Positions 8,340 to 17,347 of a stretch of DNA of 64,000 nt are shown here, in pieces. Both the position numbers and the translations under genes were made by a program. The notes beneath the pieces are model-generated. The model ran no database searches and was not told the DNA's origin. It saw nothing but the letters and a program-made list of their open reading frames with translations. Origin of the DNA: Vulcanimicrobiota bacterium (GTDB lineage Bacteria; Vulcanimicrobiota; Vulcanimicrobiia; Vulcanimicrobiales; Vulcanimicrobiaceae); assembly GCA_019235995.1 (NCBI GenBank), contig JAFAJV010000032.1, positions 31,298 to 95,297 on the forward strand, written 5' to 3'. Within the stretch, counting starts at the first letter, position 1; every line of letters begins with the position of its first letter.

Positions 8340-9615
8340 CTTCGCTCACGCGTTCGACGTTTGCGGCGAGCCTCCCGTGGAAGAGCCGCGCCTCGATCGT
8401 GTCGCCGACCGATACTTCTGCCGCGTTGCGTAGCGTTCGTCCGGCGTACGTTACGATCGCATAGCCGCGCTCCAGCGGACCCTCCGGGTTGGCCGAAAGA
8501 AGCCGGCTGCGCGCGAGCGCCAACGCGTTCGTTCGCTTGGAAACGACGCGGTCGCGCGACGCATCGAGCTTCACCAGCGTCGCGGTGAGCCGAGCGCCGC
8601 GCTCGGCGACGCGGTGGCGGGGGTTCCGCCGCTCGATGCGATTCTGCAACTGCAGTAGCCGCTCTCGCAGCTGCGAAAGACGGCGATCGATCGCGCGGCG
8701 CAGCCGCTGATCTGCGGCGTCGCGATCGCGCCCGCTTCGAACAATTTTTCTGTCGATCGCGTTGTACAGCAGCCGTTTTTGGTGCGTGATCCTCGCGGTC
8801 ACCTCGGCCCACGATCCGGCGATGTACTCCGCCGCCGCGGTAGGCGTCTTGAAGACGGCGTCGGCAACCTCGTCGGCGAGGTGACGGTCGCCGGTGTGGC
8901 CGATCGCCGTGACCACCGGATGCCGGGCTCGGACGATCGCGCGCACGACCGCCTCCGTGTTGAACGGGTAACGGTCCTCATACGATCCGCCGCCGCGGAC
9001 AACGACGATCGCGTCGGCCTTCGAGCGCGAGGCGCGATCGATTGCCTCCGCGATGTCGATTTCGGCGCCGTCGCCTTGAACTCGCGTCTCGATGAACGTG
9101 ACGACGACGTTGGGGGACTTCTCCCGCAGCGTCGTCTCAAAATCTTCGGCGCCCTGACCGCGCGCCGAAACGAGCGCTACGCGGTGTGGAAAACGCGAAA
9201 CCTGGCGCTTGCGTTCTCCATCGAAGAGGCCTTCGGCCTGAAGCCGCTTGCGCAAAGCCTCGACCCGCGCGGCGATCGCGCCGACGCCGAGCGGCGCGAT
9301 CGCGACGACTCGGAGCTGATACTCGCTGCTCTTCTCCCAGATTCCGATCGCGCCGGTAGCCACGACTGCGACTCCGTCGTGGACGGGCGGAAACTTTCGA
9401 ACTTCCTTCCAGCCCGCGAAGCATTTCAGGACCGCGCGGCTGTCCTTGAGGCTGAAGAAGACGTTACCGCTCGACTGCGGCTTCCAGCCGGATATTTCGC
9501 CTTCGATGGCGATGCGCGTAAGCTCCGGGCGCTTCTCGAGCCAATGCTGCAGCCGCAACGAAAACTGCGACACGGTGAGCTGCAGAACTTGCGGCTCCCG
9601 GCCGAATAGCCTCAT
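8332..9615 (-). CDS. xseA: Exodeoxyribonuclease VII large subunit
   Basis: The 427-residue product opens with an OB-fold domain (LTRIAIEGEISGWKPQSSGNVFFSLKD), then the catalytic domain with FPHRVALVSARGQGAEDF, VVVRGGGSYEDRYPFN and the hallmark TAIGHTGDRHLADEVAD...TPTAAAE. A long helical region and a short beta C-terminus (GYAIVTYAGRTLRNAAEVSVGDTIEARL) close it. I start it at the ATG at 9615, where the OB domain begins; an open frame continues upstream but is only antisense-free extension across the PBP gene. It is coupled to xseB. Confidence 0.96.
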   Translation of the reverse strand: MRLFGREPQVLQLTVSQFSLRLQHWLEKRPELTRIAIEGEISGWKPQSSGNVFFSLKDSRAVLKCFAGWKEVRKFPPVHDGVAVVATGAIGIWEKSSEYQLRVVAIAPLGVGAIAARVEALRKRLQAEGLFDGERKRQVSRFPHRVALVSARGQGAEDFETTLREKSPNVVVTFIETRVQGDGAEIDIAEAIDRASRSKADAIVVVRGGGSYEDRYPFNTEAVVRAIVRARHPVVTAIGHTGDRHLADEVADAVFKTPTAAAEYIAGSWAEVTARITHQKRLLYNAIDRKIVRSGRDRDAADQRLRRAIDRRLSQLRERLLQLQNRIERRNPRHRVAERGARLTATLVKLDASRDRVVSKRTNALALARSRLLSANPEGPLERGYAIVTYAGRTLRNAAEVSVGDTIEARLFHGRLAANVERVSEDE

Positions 9616-9623
9616 CTCCGATT

Positions 9624-11753
9624 TCAAGGAACGGGCGTCGGTGACGGAGGCAGCGTCGGAGATTCCGACGGTGACGGCGCCAGCGTGGGCAACTCGGCCG
9701 GCGGCGTCGCGGCCTCCGACGGCATCGTGGGTTGCGGCATCGCGGGTCCAACGTAGGCGTTCGTGCTCGCGCCCGAAGCGTCGTAGCCGGCGCCGTAGCC
9801 GCCGCACGAAGATTCGGTTCCCTTCAGATAATATTCGGAGCCGCTGCCGCATCCGCTGACCTTGACGACCTCGTCGGAAGGAAACGGGAAGTCGTGCGGC
9901 GGCGTTCCCGCCAGGGCGGCCTTCATGAAGCGCGCCCAGATTCGCGCCGGGACGTTGCCGCCGTAGGACTCGTTCATCGGCGTGTAGTCGTCGTTTCCGA
10001 GCCACACCGCGGCGACGAGGTCCGGTGTGTAGCCGACGAACCAGGCGTCGCGGAAGCTCGACGTCGTTCCCGTCTTTCCGGCCGCAGGTCGCCCGATGAT
10101 CGCGTTGGGATATCCCGTCCCGCGCTTGATGACGTCTTCGAAGATCGACGTCATGATGTACGCCGTGCCCGCGCTGACGACGTCGTTGGCTTGGGGAAAG
10201 CGATCGTCGAGCACGATGCTCCCGAGCGAATCCTTGACGAGGCGAAACGGCGTCGGATCGACGTGCAGCCCTTGATTCGCCAGCGTCGAGTAGCCGCTGG
10301 CCTGATCGAGCACCGTGATGCCCGACGAACCGAGCGCGAGCGAGAGGTTCGCCTCGAGGGGCGACATCACGCCCATCCTGTGCGCGTAATCGATCACGCG
10401 GTCCAGGCCCACCCGCTCGGCGACCTTCACGGCGACGATGTTGCGCGACATGACCAGCGCCTCGCGCAGCGTTATGGCGCCCATGTAGCTGTCGTCGTCG
10501 TCCATCGGCGACCACTGCGTGCCGTCGCCCATCGGATAGCTCACGGCCGAGTCGTCGATGGTCGTCGAGGCCGGAATGCCCGAATCGATGGCCGCGGTGT
10601 AGTCGTAGATCTTGAAGGAGGAGCCGGGCTGACGGTGCGCCTGCCACGCGCGGTTGAACTGATTGCGCAGCGAGAATCCGGTGCCGCCGATCATGGCGAC
10701 GATCTCCCCCGTGGACGGACGCAACGCGACCAAAGCGGCCTCGTGCGCTCCAATTCCCTCGGCGATGGCCTGCTCCACGCCCCAGCTGACCGCCTCCTGG
10801 CCGATGCGTTGAATCCGCGGATCCAGCGTGGTGAAAACCTGAAGGCCGCCCTCGTTCACGGCGCTCTTGCCGAAGAGGCGATCCAGCTGCGCGATCGCAT
10901 AGGTCGTAAAGTACGGGTACTTGTACCCCTGCAGGCCCGGAGGTCGCTCCGCGATCAGCCCGAGCGGCGCCGCATACGCCGCCTGAGCCTGCGCGGGCGT
11001 GATGTAGCCGCTCTCGACCATTCGATCGAGCACGTGGCGCTCGCGGTCGGTCGCGAGCGCGGGGTTCGAAAATGGCGAGTACACCGACGGCGCGGCGACG
11101 ACGCCCGCGAGCATGGCGGCTTGCGCGAGCGTCAGCTTGTCGACGCTGCGGCCGAAGTAGGCGTGCGCGGCCGCATCCACGCCGTATGCGCCCGCCCCCA
11201 GGTAGATGATGTTGAGGTACCGCTCGAGGATCTCGTCCTTCGTGTAGTAGCGCTCGATCTCGATCGCGAGCAGCGCCTCCTGCACCTTGCGGGCGATGGA
11301 GACCTGATCGGTCAGAAACAGGCGCCGCGCCAGCTGCTGCGTGATCGTTGAAGCGCCCTGAAGCTGCTGATGCGTGAGGTCCGCGAACGTTGCGCGGAGG
11401 ATGCCGCCGAAGTCGACCCCGTGATGATAGTAGAAATTATGATCCTCGTTGGCGATGAACGCGTCGCGCACGGTCACCGGAATGCGCGAGATCGGCACCC
11501 AGACCCGGTTCTCTTTGTAAACCGAGGCGAGCAACGACCCGTCACGCGCGTAGATGCGCGTCGTGCTGGCGGGCTGGTAGTCGGCCATGCGGCTGATGTC
11601 GGGGAGGTTGCGCGCGTATGCCGCCACCATCCCCGCGACCGCCCCGATGGCGAACAGCACGCACAGCAGGGCGGCGACGCCGAGCCCGGCCCAGACGCGG
11701 GAGCCGCGCCGGCTTCTACGCTTCCTTGGCATCGGTGGCATTGGCGACGGCAC
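9624..11753 (-). CDS. mrcA: Class A penicillin-binding protein (PBP1A type)
   Basis: A bifunctional peptidoglycan synthase anchored in the inner membrane by one helix (about residues 22-48). The glycosyltransferase domain shows EDHNFYYHHGVDFGG, the GASTITQQLARRLFL segment and KVQEALLAIEIE. The transpeptidase domain has the SxxK serine in QPGSSFKIYDY, the SRN motif (VMSRNIVAVK) and AGKTGTTSSFRDAWFVGY. The C-terminus is a low-complexity Pro/Ser/Thr tail. The start is uncertain: GTG 11753, ATG 11741 and ATG 11732 are all in frame and all overlap the end of nusB; none has a strong ribosome binding site. Confidence 0.95.
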   Translation of the reverse strand: MPSPMPPMPRKRRSRRGSRVWAGLGVAALLCVLFAIGAVAGMVAAYARNLPDISRMADYQPASTTRIYARDGSLLASVYKENRVWVPISRIPVTVRDAFIANEDHNFYYHHGVDFGGILRATFADLTHQQLQGASTITQQLARRLFLTDQVSIARKVQEALLAIEIERYYTKDEILERYLNIIYLGAGAYGVDAAAHAYFGRSVDKLTLAQAAMLAGVVAAPSVYSPFSNPALATDRERHVLDRMVESGYITPAQAQAAYAAPLGLIAERPPGLQGYKYPYFTTYAIAQLDRLFGKSAVNEGGLQVFTTLDPRIQRIGQEAVSWGVEQAIAEGIGAHEAALVALRPSTGEIVAMIGGTGFSLRNQFNRAWQAHRQPGSSFKIYDYTAAIDSGIPASTTIDDSAVSYPMGDGTQWSPMDDDDSYMGAITLREALVMSRNIVAVKVAERVGLDRVIDYAHRMGVMSPLEANLSLALGSSGITVLDQASGYSTLANQGLHVDPTPFRLVKDSLGSIVLDDRFPQANDVVSAGTAYIMTSIFEDVIKRGTGYPNAIIGRPAAGKTGTTSSFRDAWFVGYTPDLVAAVWLGNDDYTPMNESYGGNVPARIWARFMKAALAGTPPHDFPFPSDEVVKVSGCGSGSEYYLKGTESSCGGYGAGYDASGASTNAYVGPAMPQPTMPSEAATPPAELPTLAPSPSESPTLPPSPTPVP

Positions 11754-12129
11754 TCAGCACGCCGTTGACGAATCGCCCGGAATCTTCCGTGGAGAAGCGT
11801 TTGGCGAGGGCGACCGCCTCGTTGATCGCAACCGCGGTCGGCGTTTCGGGGCGGCAGCGCAGTTCGTATGTAGCCATCTCTAAGAGCAGCCGGTCGATCG
11901 TCGGTAGGCGTTCGATCGCCCATCCCTCCAAGAGCGGGCTAACGATGCGATCCGCTTTGGGGGCGTATTCGAGCGTGCCCAGCGCCAGTTCCTCGACGAA
12001 CGCGCGCTGTCCGCCGTCGGCGTTCTCGCCGACGACGTCGCGCAGGGCCGCCGCGGGCTCGCAATCGCCGACAACCACGGAGTAGAGCACCTTCAACGCC
12101 TGCTCGCGCGCCGCGCGCCGCGGCGTCAT
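11716..12129 (-). CDS. nusB: Transcription antitermination factor NusB
   Basis: The 137-residue all-helical product starts TPRRAAREQALKVLYSV and ends with the signature ETPTAVAINEAVALAKRFSTEDSGRFVNGVLSAVA. NusB binds boxA RNA with NusE and helps transcribe rRNA operons. Its ATG overlaps the accC stop (ATGA). The accB-accC-nusB neighbourhood is well known in Firmicutes and other phyla, which matters for reading the AccB-like gene upstream. Confidence 0.96.
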   Translation of the reverse strand: MTPRRAAREQALKVLYSVVVGDCEPAAALRDVVGENADGGQRAFVEELALGTLEYAPKADRIVSPLLEGWAIERLPTIDRLLLEMATYELRCRPETPTAVAINEAVALAKRFSTEDSGRFVNGVLSAVANATDAKEA

Positions 12130-13469
12130 CGGGGCGTCGGCTCCTTGAGCAAGAGCTCGATGTCGTAGCGCCCGTCGCGAAACTCGGGGGTCGACAGGAT
12201 ATCGAGGCAGAGACCGACGGTCGTGCTCACGCCTTCGATCAGCGTCTCGCGCAGCGCGCGCTCCATACGGGCGATTGCGACCTCTCGCGTGTCGCCGAAC
12301 GCGACGACCTTGGCAACCATCGAGTCGTAGTATGGCGGTATCGTGGCACCCGCGTACAGGTGCGTGTCCACGCGAATCCCCGGCCCGCCCGGAAACACGA
12401 CCTTCGAGACCATTCCCGCGGCGGGAGCGAAGTGATTCTGCGGGTCTTCCGCATTGATCCGGCACTCGATGGCGTGCCCGCGCGCGGCCAGATCGCGCTG
12501 CGCATAGCCCAGTGACTCGCCGGCCGCGATGCGAATCTGTTCCTTGACGAGATCGATGTTATAGACCATCTCGGTGACCGGGTGCTCCACCTGGATTCGC
12601 GTGTTCATCTCCATGAAATAGACCTCGTCGCCGGCCACGAGGAACTCGAGCGTCCCGGCATTCGTATATCCCACGTACCTCGAAGCGCGCAATGCCATGT
12701 CGTGAAGAGCGGTTCTTGCGCGGGCGGGTAGATTCGGCGCCGGCGTTTCTTCGATGACCTTCTGGTGCGACGGCTTCTGCACGGAACAGTCGCGCTCGCC
12801 GAGGTGAACCAAGTTGCCGAAGTCGTCGCCGAGGACTTGCACCTCGATGTGCCGCGGCGCAACGATCAGCTTCTCGATATACAGGCGCCCGTCTTTGAAG
12901 CTGGCCTCGGCCTCGGCCGTCGCGCCCGCGTACGCGCGCTGCATCTCCGCGGCGTCACGCACGACGCGCATCCCGCGCCCACCGCCGCCCGCCGTGGCCT
13001 TCAGCAGCACCGGATACCCGATGGACCTCGCCACGGACTGCGCTTCCTCGGGGGAAGCGAGCACGTCGCTTCCCGGCGTCGTCGCGACGCCCGCCTCGGA
13101 CACGACCCGCTTCGCGGTGGCCTTGTCGCCCATCAGGGCGATGACGCTCGGCTTCGGTCCGATGAACGTCAGCCCATGGTCGCTGCAGATCTCGGCGAAG
13201 CGCGCATTTTCGGCAAGAAATCCGTAACCGGGATGGATAGCGTCGCAGCGGGTGATGAGCGCCGTCGAGATGATGTTCGGAATGTTCAGATACGAGCGGC
13301 CGGCCGGGCCGGGCCCCACGCAGAACGCCTCGTCCGCTTGTCGAACGTGCAGCGAATCGCGGTCCGCCTCCGAGAAGATCGCCACGGTCGCGACGCCGAG
13401 CTCTTGACACGCGCGATTGATGCGCAGCGCGATCTCGCCTCGATTGGCGATCAAGACTTTACGAAACAT
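12126..13469 (-). CDS. accC: Acetyl-CoA carboxylase, biotin carboxylase subunit
   Basis: Carboxylates biotin on the carrier protein with ATP and bicarbonate, the first half-reaction of malonyl-CoA synthesis. The 447-residue product has the N-terminal MFRKVLIANRGEIALRI, MGDK at 113-116, the ATP-grasp glycine loop KATAGGGGRGMR at 157-168, and the active-site segments MEMNTRIQVEHPVTE and HAIECRINAEDP. Length and motifs are those of a working enzyme. It lies 21 bp after a FolK fusion whose C-terminal half resembles AccB but has lost the biotin lysine, so the true biotin carrier must be elsewhere. Confidence 0.97.
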   Translation of the reverse strand: MFRKVLIANRGEIALRINRACQELGVATVAIFSEADRDSLHVRQADEAFCVGPGPAGRSYLNIPNIISTALITRCDAIHPGYGFLAENARFAEICSDHGLTFIGPKPSVIALMGDKATAKRVVSEAGVATTPGSDVLASPEEAQSVARSIGYPVLLKATAGGGGRGMRVVRDAAEMQRAYAGATAEAEASFKDGRLYIEKLIVAPRHIEVQVLGDDFGNLVHLGERDCSVQKPSHQKVIEETPAPNLPARARTALHDMALRASRYVGYTNAGTLEFLVAGDEVYFMEMNTRIQVEHPVTEMVYNIDLVKEQIRIAAGESLGYAQRDLAARGHAIECRINAEDPQNHFAPAAGMVSKVVFPGGPGIRVDTHLYAGATIPPYYDSMVAKVVAFGDTREVAIARMERALRETLIEGVSTTVGLCLDILSTPEFRDGRYDIELLLKEPTPR

Positions 13470-13490
13470 GCGCGCAGGTTCCGGTCTAGG

Positions 13491-14378
13491 TCACCGGGCG
13501 ACCGCGAAGAGCGGCTGTCCGTATTCGACCGCTGTCCCATCGATGGCAGAGATCGATACGAGCCTGCCGCCGCCCATGCTATGCACCGGCGTGCGGATGC
13601 CGAGTGCCTCGATGTATCCCAGCTCTCGATCCCCCTCGAAGGTGTCGCCCTCGGCCGGAGCCGGCCGGCTCGCGTGAAAGATTCCGACGAGATCCGCCTT
13701 GATCGTGTCGACGCGAGGCGCCGCCGTTTTGGTCGGAGCTCGATCCGCTTCACGCCTCGACGCGATCGGCTCGGCAGCACGGAGGGCCACTTCGATGTCG
13801 TCGTCCGGCCGCGTGATTCGAACGCGCACGGCGTCGCCGTCGGCGAGGAACCGCGCGAGGGCGCGAACGCGCTCCGCGATGGAATCGTTCTCTCGAATCG
13901 GCATCGCCGAATCGCTTTCGCCCAAAGGCGAGACGGACCTGGCTTCGCTCTCCGGTAACGCGTCGCGCAACGCAGCAAACCGCGCGTCGATTTGCGCCAA
14001 GGGCACCAGCACGAACCCCCGCTCGCGAAGATGCGGGTGCGGCACGCGCAGACTGGTTTCGTCGATGTCCAGCTCGTCGTAGAGCAGCAGATCGAGATCG
14101 ATGACGCGCGGTCCCCACCGCTCGCCGGGCGTGCGCCCGAGCCGCTGCTCCGCGGCCTGCAGTGCTTCGAGCAGATCGCGCGGCGACAGTGCTGTCTGCA
14201 GCAAAGCGACCGCGTTGGCGAACCACGGCTGATCCACTTTACCCCAGGGATCGCTGCGATAGATCGACGATTTCGCCAGCAGCGTTCCCAGTTCGCCGAT
14301 CGCCGCGAAGGCGCGCTCGACGTTCGCGACCCGTCTTCCCAAATTGGACCCGATGCCGATGTACGCTCGGTGCACCAT
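13491..14378 (-). CDS. folK: FolK fused to a biotin-less AccB-like domain
   Basis: Residues 1-about 150 are 6-hydroxymethyl-7,8-dihydropterin pyrophosphokinase (HRAYIGIGSNLGRR, SSIYRSDPWG, GERWGPRVIDLDLLLY, VPHPHLRERGFVLVPL), which acts before dihydropteroate synthase in folate synthesis. From residue 159 the frame continues without a stop into a second module. It has an AccB-style N-terminus (MPIRENDSIAERVRALARFLADGDAVRVRI), a linker, and a biotinyl-domain fold (DLVGIFHASRPAP ... YIEALGIRTPV ... GTAVEYGQPLFAV). The biotin motif EAMKM reads EALGI, so the acceptor Lys is Gly. An internal ATG at 13904 could restart translation but lacks a clear ribosome binding site. The start ATG at 14378 overlaps the folB stop. 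Confidence 0.88.
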   Translation of the reverse strand: MVHRAYIGIGSNLGRRVANVERAFAAIGELGTLLAKSSIYRSDPWGKVDQPWFANAVALLQTALSPRDLLEALQAAEQRLGRTPGERWGPRVIDLDLLLYDELDIDETSLRVPHPHLRERGFVLVPLAQIDARFAALRDALPESEARSVSPLGESDSAMPIRENDSIAERVRALARFLADGDAVRVRITRPDDDIEVALRAAEPIASRREADRAPTKTAAPRVDTIKADLVGIFHASRPAPAEGDTFEGDRELGYIEALGIRTPVHSMGGGRLVSISAIDGTAVEYGQPLFAVAR

Positions 14379-14725
14379 CAGCGCGACCGGCACAGCGTCA
14401 CAGAAGGAGTCGCGCCGTCGAGAATGCGGGGCTTCGCGATCGTGACGCGCGCGCGTTGGACGCGCCTCTCCTCGAAGACGGCGTCGAGCAGGTCGGCGGC
14501 GAGGCGCTCGAGCAACGCGTAGGACGTCGTGGCCACGATCTGCACGATTCGCTCGTGCAGCGCCGCGTAGTCCAGCGTTGCGCTCAAGTCGTCGGTTGCC
14601 GCCGCATCCGTCAGATCGAGCTCGGCGGATATCGCGATGTCGAACGGCTGTGCCCGCTCGCGTTCGGCGGCGTCGGCGCCGTGCTTGCCGTACGCACGAA
14701 TACCGTCCAGGCTTATCCGGTCCAT
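14378..14725 (-). CDS. folB: Dihydroneopterin aldolase
   Basis: Cleaves dihydroneopterin to 6-hydroxymethyl-dihydropterin, the substrate of FolK encoded just downstream. The 115-residue product begins MDRISLDGIRAYGKHGADAAERERAQPFDIAISAEL and contains the TLDYAALHERIVQIV and YALLERLAADLLDAVF segments with RARVTIAKP, all typical of FolB. I start at the ATG at 14725, where homology begins; five further in-frame residues are possible. Its first bases overlap the end of folP. Confidence 0.94.
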   Translation of the reverse strand: MDRISLDGIRAYGKHGADAAERERAQPFDIAISAELDLTDAAATDDLSATLDYAALHERIVQIVATTSYALLERLAADLLDAVFEERRVQRARVTIAKPRILDGATPSVTLCRSR

Positions 14726-15564
14726 CCGGCCGGCCTCCAATCCCGAACGACCGCGTCGGCTACGGCGATCGCATCACGCGCGGCAGCCACGTCGTGGACG
14801 CGCACGATATCGATGCCGGCCCCAACCGCAAGCGCGGTGGTCGCGACGGTACCGTACACGCGCTCGCCGGCCTCGCGCCCGGTGAGCTTGCCGATCGTAG
14901 ACTTACGCGACGCCCCGAGCATCGTCGGGAAGCCCAACGCGACGAGCCGGCCCAGCGCTCGCAGCACCACGACGTTCTGATCGGCAGTCTTTCCGAACCC
15001 GATCCCCGGATCCAAGATGATTCTCTCACGCGCGATCCCCCGCGCCAGCGCGCGGCGGCCGCACTCCTCGAGGTATCGCAGCACCGAGTCCACGACGTCG
15101 CCGTCGTAGGTCGTCCCCCTCTGGTTGTGCATCGCGACCACCGGCATCTCGAGCTCGGCCGCTGCGTCAAGCAGCGCGTCGGACGCGCCCCAGACCGAGT
15201 TGATCATGTCGGCCCCCGCCGCGCGTGCGGCGCGCGCAACCGCCGGCTTGTACGTGTCGACCGAGATGGGCGCATCGGCGAAGCGTTGCCTTAGCGTCGC
15301 GATAACGGGAACGATGCGTGCCGTCTCGATGCGTTCTTCCACCGGGCGATGACCCGGCCGCGTCGATTCCCCGCCGACGTCCAAGAGGTCTGCGCCGTCG
15401 GCCCATTGCCTCGCCGCGTATTTCGCCGCGGCGACGGGCTCATCGACGCCGTCGCCGGAGAACGAGTCGGGCGTGACGTTGACGATCGCCATCACATAGG
15501 TCCGCTCGCCCCACCGGATGGGCCGACCGCGCAGCGCTAGGGAACCGCGCTCGGCATGTACCAT
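14713..15564 (-). CDS. folP: Dihydropteroate synthase
   Basis: Condenses hydroxymethyl-dihydropterin pyrophosphate with p-aminobenzoate; it is the sulfonamide target. The 283-residue TIM barrel shows VMAIVNVTPDSFSGDG, LLDVGGESTRPG, PISVDTYKPAVA, AGADMINSVWG, MHNQRGT, ILDPGIGFGKT and LGASRKSTIGKL in the expected order. The start ATG at 15564 lies inside the 3' end of folC, giving a 28-bp overlap. It belongs to the folC-folP-folB-folK row. Confidence 0.96.
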   Translation of the reverse strand: MVHAERGSLALRGRPIRWGERTYVMAIVNVTPDSFSGDGVDEPVAAAKYAARQWADGADLLDVGGESTRPGHRPVEERIETARIVPVIATLRQRFADAPISVDTYKPAVARAARAAGADMINSVWGASDALLDAAAELEMPVVAMHNQRGTTYDGDVVDSVLRYLEECGRRALARGIARERIILDPGIGFGKTADQNVVVLRALGRLVALGFPTMLGASRKSTIGKLTGREAGERVYGTVATTALAVGAGIDIVRVHDVAAARDAIAVADAVVRDWRPAGWTG

Positions 15565-16862
15565 TCGCGTAGTCCCGCGACGACGAACGTCGATCCGGTC
15601 ACGACGACGACGTCGTCCAACGCGGCCATCCGCCGGGCGACCGTCAGCGCCTCGGTCGGCTCGGTTATCGCGCGGCCCCAACCGCCGAGCGATTCCGCTA
15701 TCGTCGCCAAACGTTGGGGACGGATCGCTCTGCGGCCCCGCGCGGCGAACGACGTGAACGTGAACGTCGACGTGACGGTTCCGAGGATCTCGATGATCCT
15801 CCGCGCGTCCTTGCTCTCCCCGATGGCGACCACGTAGTGAATTCGGCGATTCGGAAACGACTCGCGCAGCGAGGCGACGAGAGACGCGGCTTTCTCCGCG
15901 TTGTGCGCGATATCGAAGACGACCGTCGGGTTCGCCCGGACGAGCTCCATCCGGCCCGGAATCTCCACGTCCGCGAGCGCCCGCGCGATCTCGGCCGCAG
16001 CCGGACGCAGCTCGTCGCCGAGCTGCTCCAGCACGGCGATCGCCGTCGCGACGTTGGTGCGCTGGAACGTGCCGGCGGCCGCCAGGCGAAGGCGGTACGA
16101 ACCGCGAGGCGTGACGACCGAGAGCATCTGGCCGCCGCGATCCTCGGGGCGCTCGCGTTCGACGCGCACGACGTCCGAAACGAGCACGATGCGCGCACCG
16201 ACCTCGCCCGCGACCCGTTCGATCACCGACCGGGCGGCGGCGGGCACCGGCGCGACGACGAGCGGCACGCCCGGTTTGGCGATTCCCGCCTTCTCGAGCG
16301 CGATCTCCTCGATCGTGCTCCCAAGCACCTCGGTGTGATCGTAGCCGATCGATGTGATCGCGGCGACGACCGGCAGAATCACGTTGGTGCCGTCGAATCG
16401 TCCGCCGAGCCCGACTTCGATCACCGCAACGTCCACGGCTTCGTCCGCGAAGTATTTGAACGATAATGCAAGCAGCGTCTCGTAGTACGTCGGGCGCCCA
16501 AATCGCTCCGTGGTGCGCGCGATCGCGGGCAGCATCTCATCGAGCAGCGCCGCAAAGCGCTCCTGCGATACTGGCGCGCCGTCGATGCGGGCGCGCTCGG
16601 TCATCGCATTGAGGTGCGGCTTCGTATGCAGTCCCGTTCGTCTGCCCGCCACGCGCAGGCAGGCGGCGATCATGGTCGCCGTCGAGCCTTTGCCGCTCGT
16701 ACCACCCACGTGAATCGTAGGATAGGGACGGTGCGGATCGCCGAGCTCGCGCAGGAGCGCGCGCATTCTGTCGAGCTTGTAGGCAGCGCGGCGCGAGACC
16801 GTCTCGTCGATCGTTTCGAGCAGATAGGCCTCCGCATCAGCGTAACTACCGACTCGTCTCAT
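15537..16862 (-). CDS. folC: Folylpolyglutamate synthase / dihydrofolate synthase
   Basis: Adds glutamate to dihydropteroate and to folates. The 441-residue Mur-ligase-type protein has the P-loop VGGTSGKGSTATM, the LHTKPHLNAMTERARIDG region, YYETLLALSFKYFADE, VIEVGLGGRFDGTNV, ITSIGYDHTEVLG, the EKAGIAKPG loop, and a C-terminal domain with PGRMELVRANPTVVFDIAHN. The start ATG (16862) overlaps the mogA stop. It carries all the expected motifs, so I rate it functional. Confidence 0.95.
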   Translation of the reverse strand: MRRVGSYADAEAYLLETIDETVSRRAAYKLDRMRALLRELGDPHRPYPTIHVGGTSGKGSTATMIAACLRVAGRRTGLHTKPHLNAMTERARIDGAPVSQERFAALLDEMLPAIARTTERFGRPTYYETLLALSFKYFADEAVDVAVIEVGLGGRFDGTNVILPVVAAITSIGYDHTEVLGSTIEEIALEKAGIAKPGVPLVVAPVPAAARSVIERVAGEVGARIVLVSDVVRVERERPEDRGGQMLSVVTPRGSYRLRLAAAGTFQRTNVATAIAVLEQLGDELRPAAAEIARALADVEIPGRMELVRANPTVVFDIAHNAEKAASLVASLRESFPNRRIHYVVAIGESKDARRIIEILGTVTSTFTFTSFAARGRRAIRPQRLATIAESLGGWGRAITEPTEALTVARRMAALDDVVVVTGSTFVVAGLREWYMPSAVP

Positions 16863-17347
16863 TGGTCCGGCGACCGGTCGGCCAGGAGCTCCAGTGCATG
16901 CGGGAGGACCGGGAGCACGATGTCGAGCGTCTCCGCCACCGCCTTCGGGCTCCCCGGCAGATTGATGACGAGCGTCCGATCGCGGACACCGGCCAGCGCA
17001 CGGGAGAGCATCGCCGTGGCGGTGTGCGCCAGCGAGGCGGCGCGAATCGCTTCGGCGATGCCGGGCACCTCGTAATCGAGAACGGCGGCCGTCGCCTGCG
17101 GCGTCCGATCGCGCGGCGAGAGCCCGGTCCCACCGCTCGTCAGCACGAGGTCGGCGGCGTGTGAATCGGCGAGGTCGATGAGATGCGCCTGCAACGAGGC
17201 CGGGTCGTCGGAGATGATGCTCTCGCGCACCACGGTATACGCCGCGCCGAGGCGCTCGCGCATGATCGGCACGCACTGGTCGGCACGCTCTCCGGACGCG
17301 GCGCGGTCCGAGAGCACGATCAGCGCAACCTTAAACGTCATTGTCAC
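16859..17347 (-). CDS. mogA: Molybdopterin adenylyltransferase (MogA/MoaB family)
   Basis: A 162-residue protein of the MoCF-binding family that activates molybdopterin by adenylylation before molybdenum insertion. Visible motifs are VALIVLSDRAASGERADQ, LTSGGTGLSPRDRTPQAT and VINLPGSPKAVAETLD. It lies directly after moaC; the two overlap by 17 bp inside a REP-like palindrome. MoeA, the partner that inserts the metal, is encoded at 42,780-44,024. MogA and MoaB cannot be separated by motif alone. Confidence 0.92.
   Translation of the reverse strand: MTMTFKVALIVLSDRAASGERADQCVPIMRERLGAAYTVVRESIISDDPASLQAHLIDLADSHAADLVLTSGGTGLSPRDRTPQATAAVLDYEVPGIAEAIRAASLAHTATAMLSRALAGVRDRTLVINLPGSPKAVAETLDIVLPVLPHALELLADRSPDQ

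Noticed and set aside
8332..10647. A 771-codon frame that could be read as an extended XseA
   Set aside because: The first 340 codons are an out-of-frame reading of the PBP gene; XseA homology begins at the ATG at 9615.
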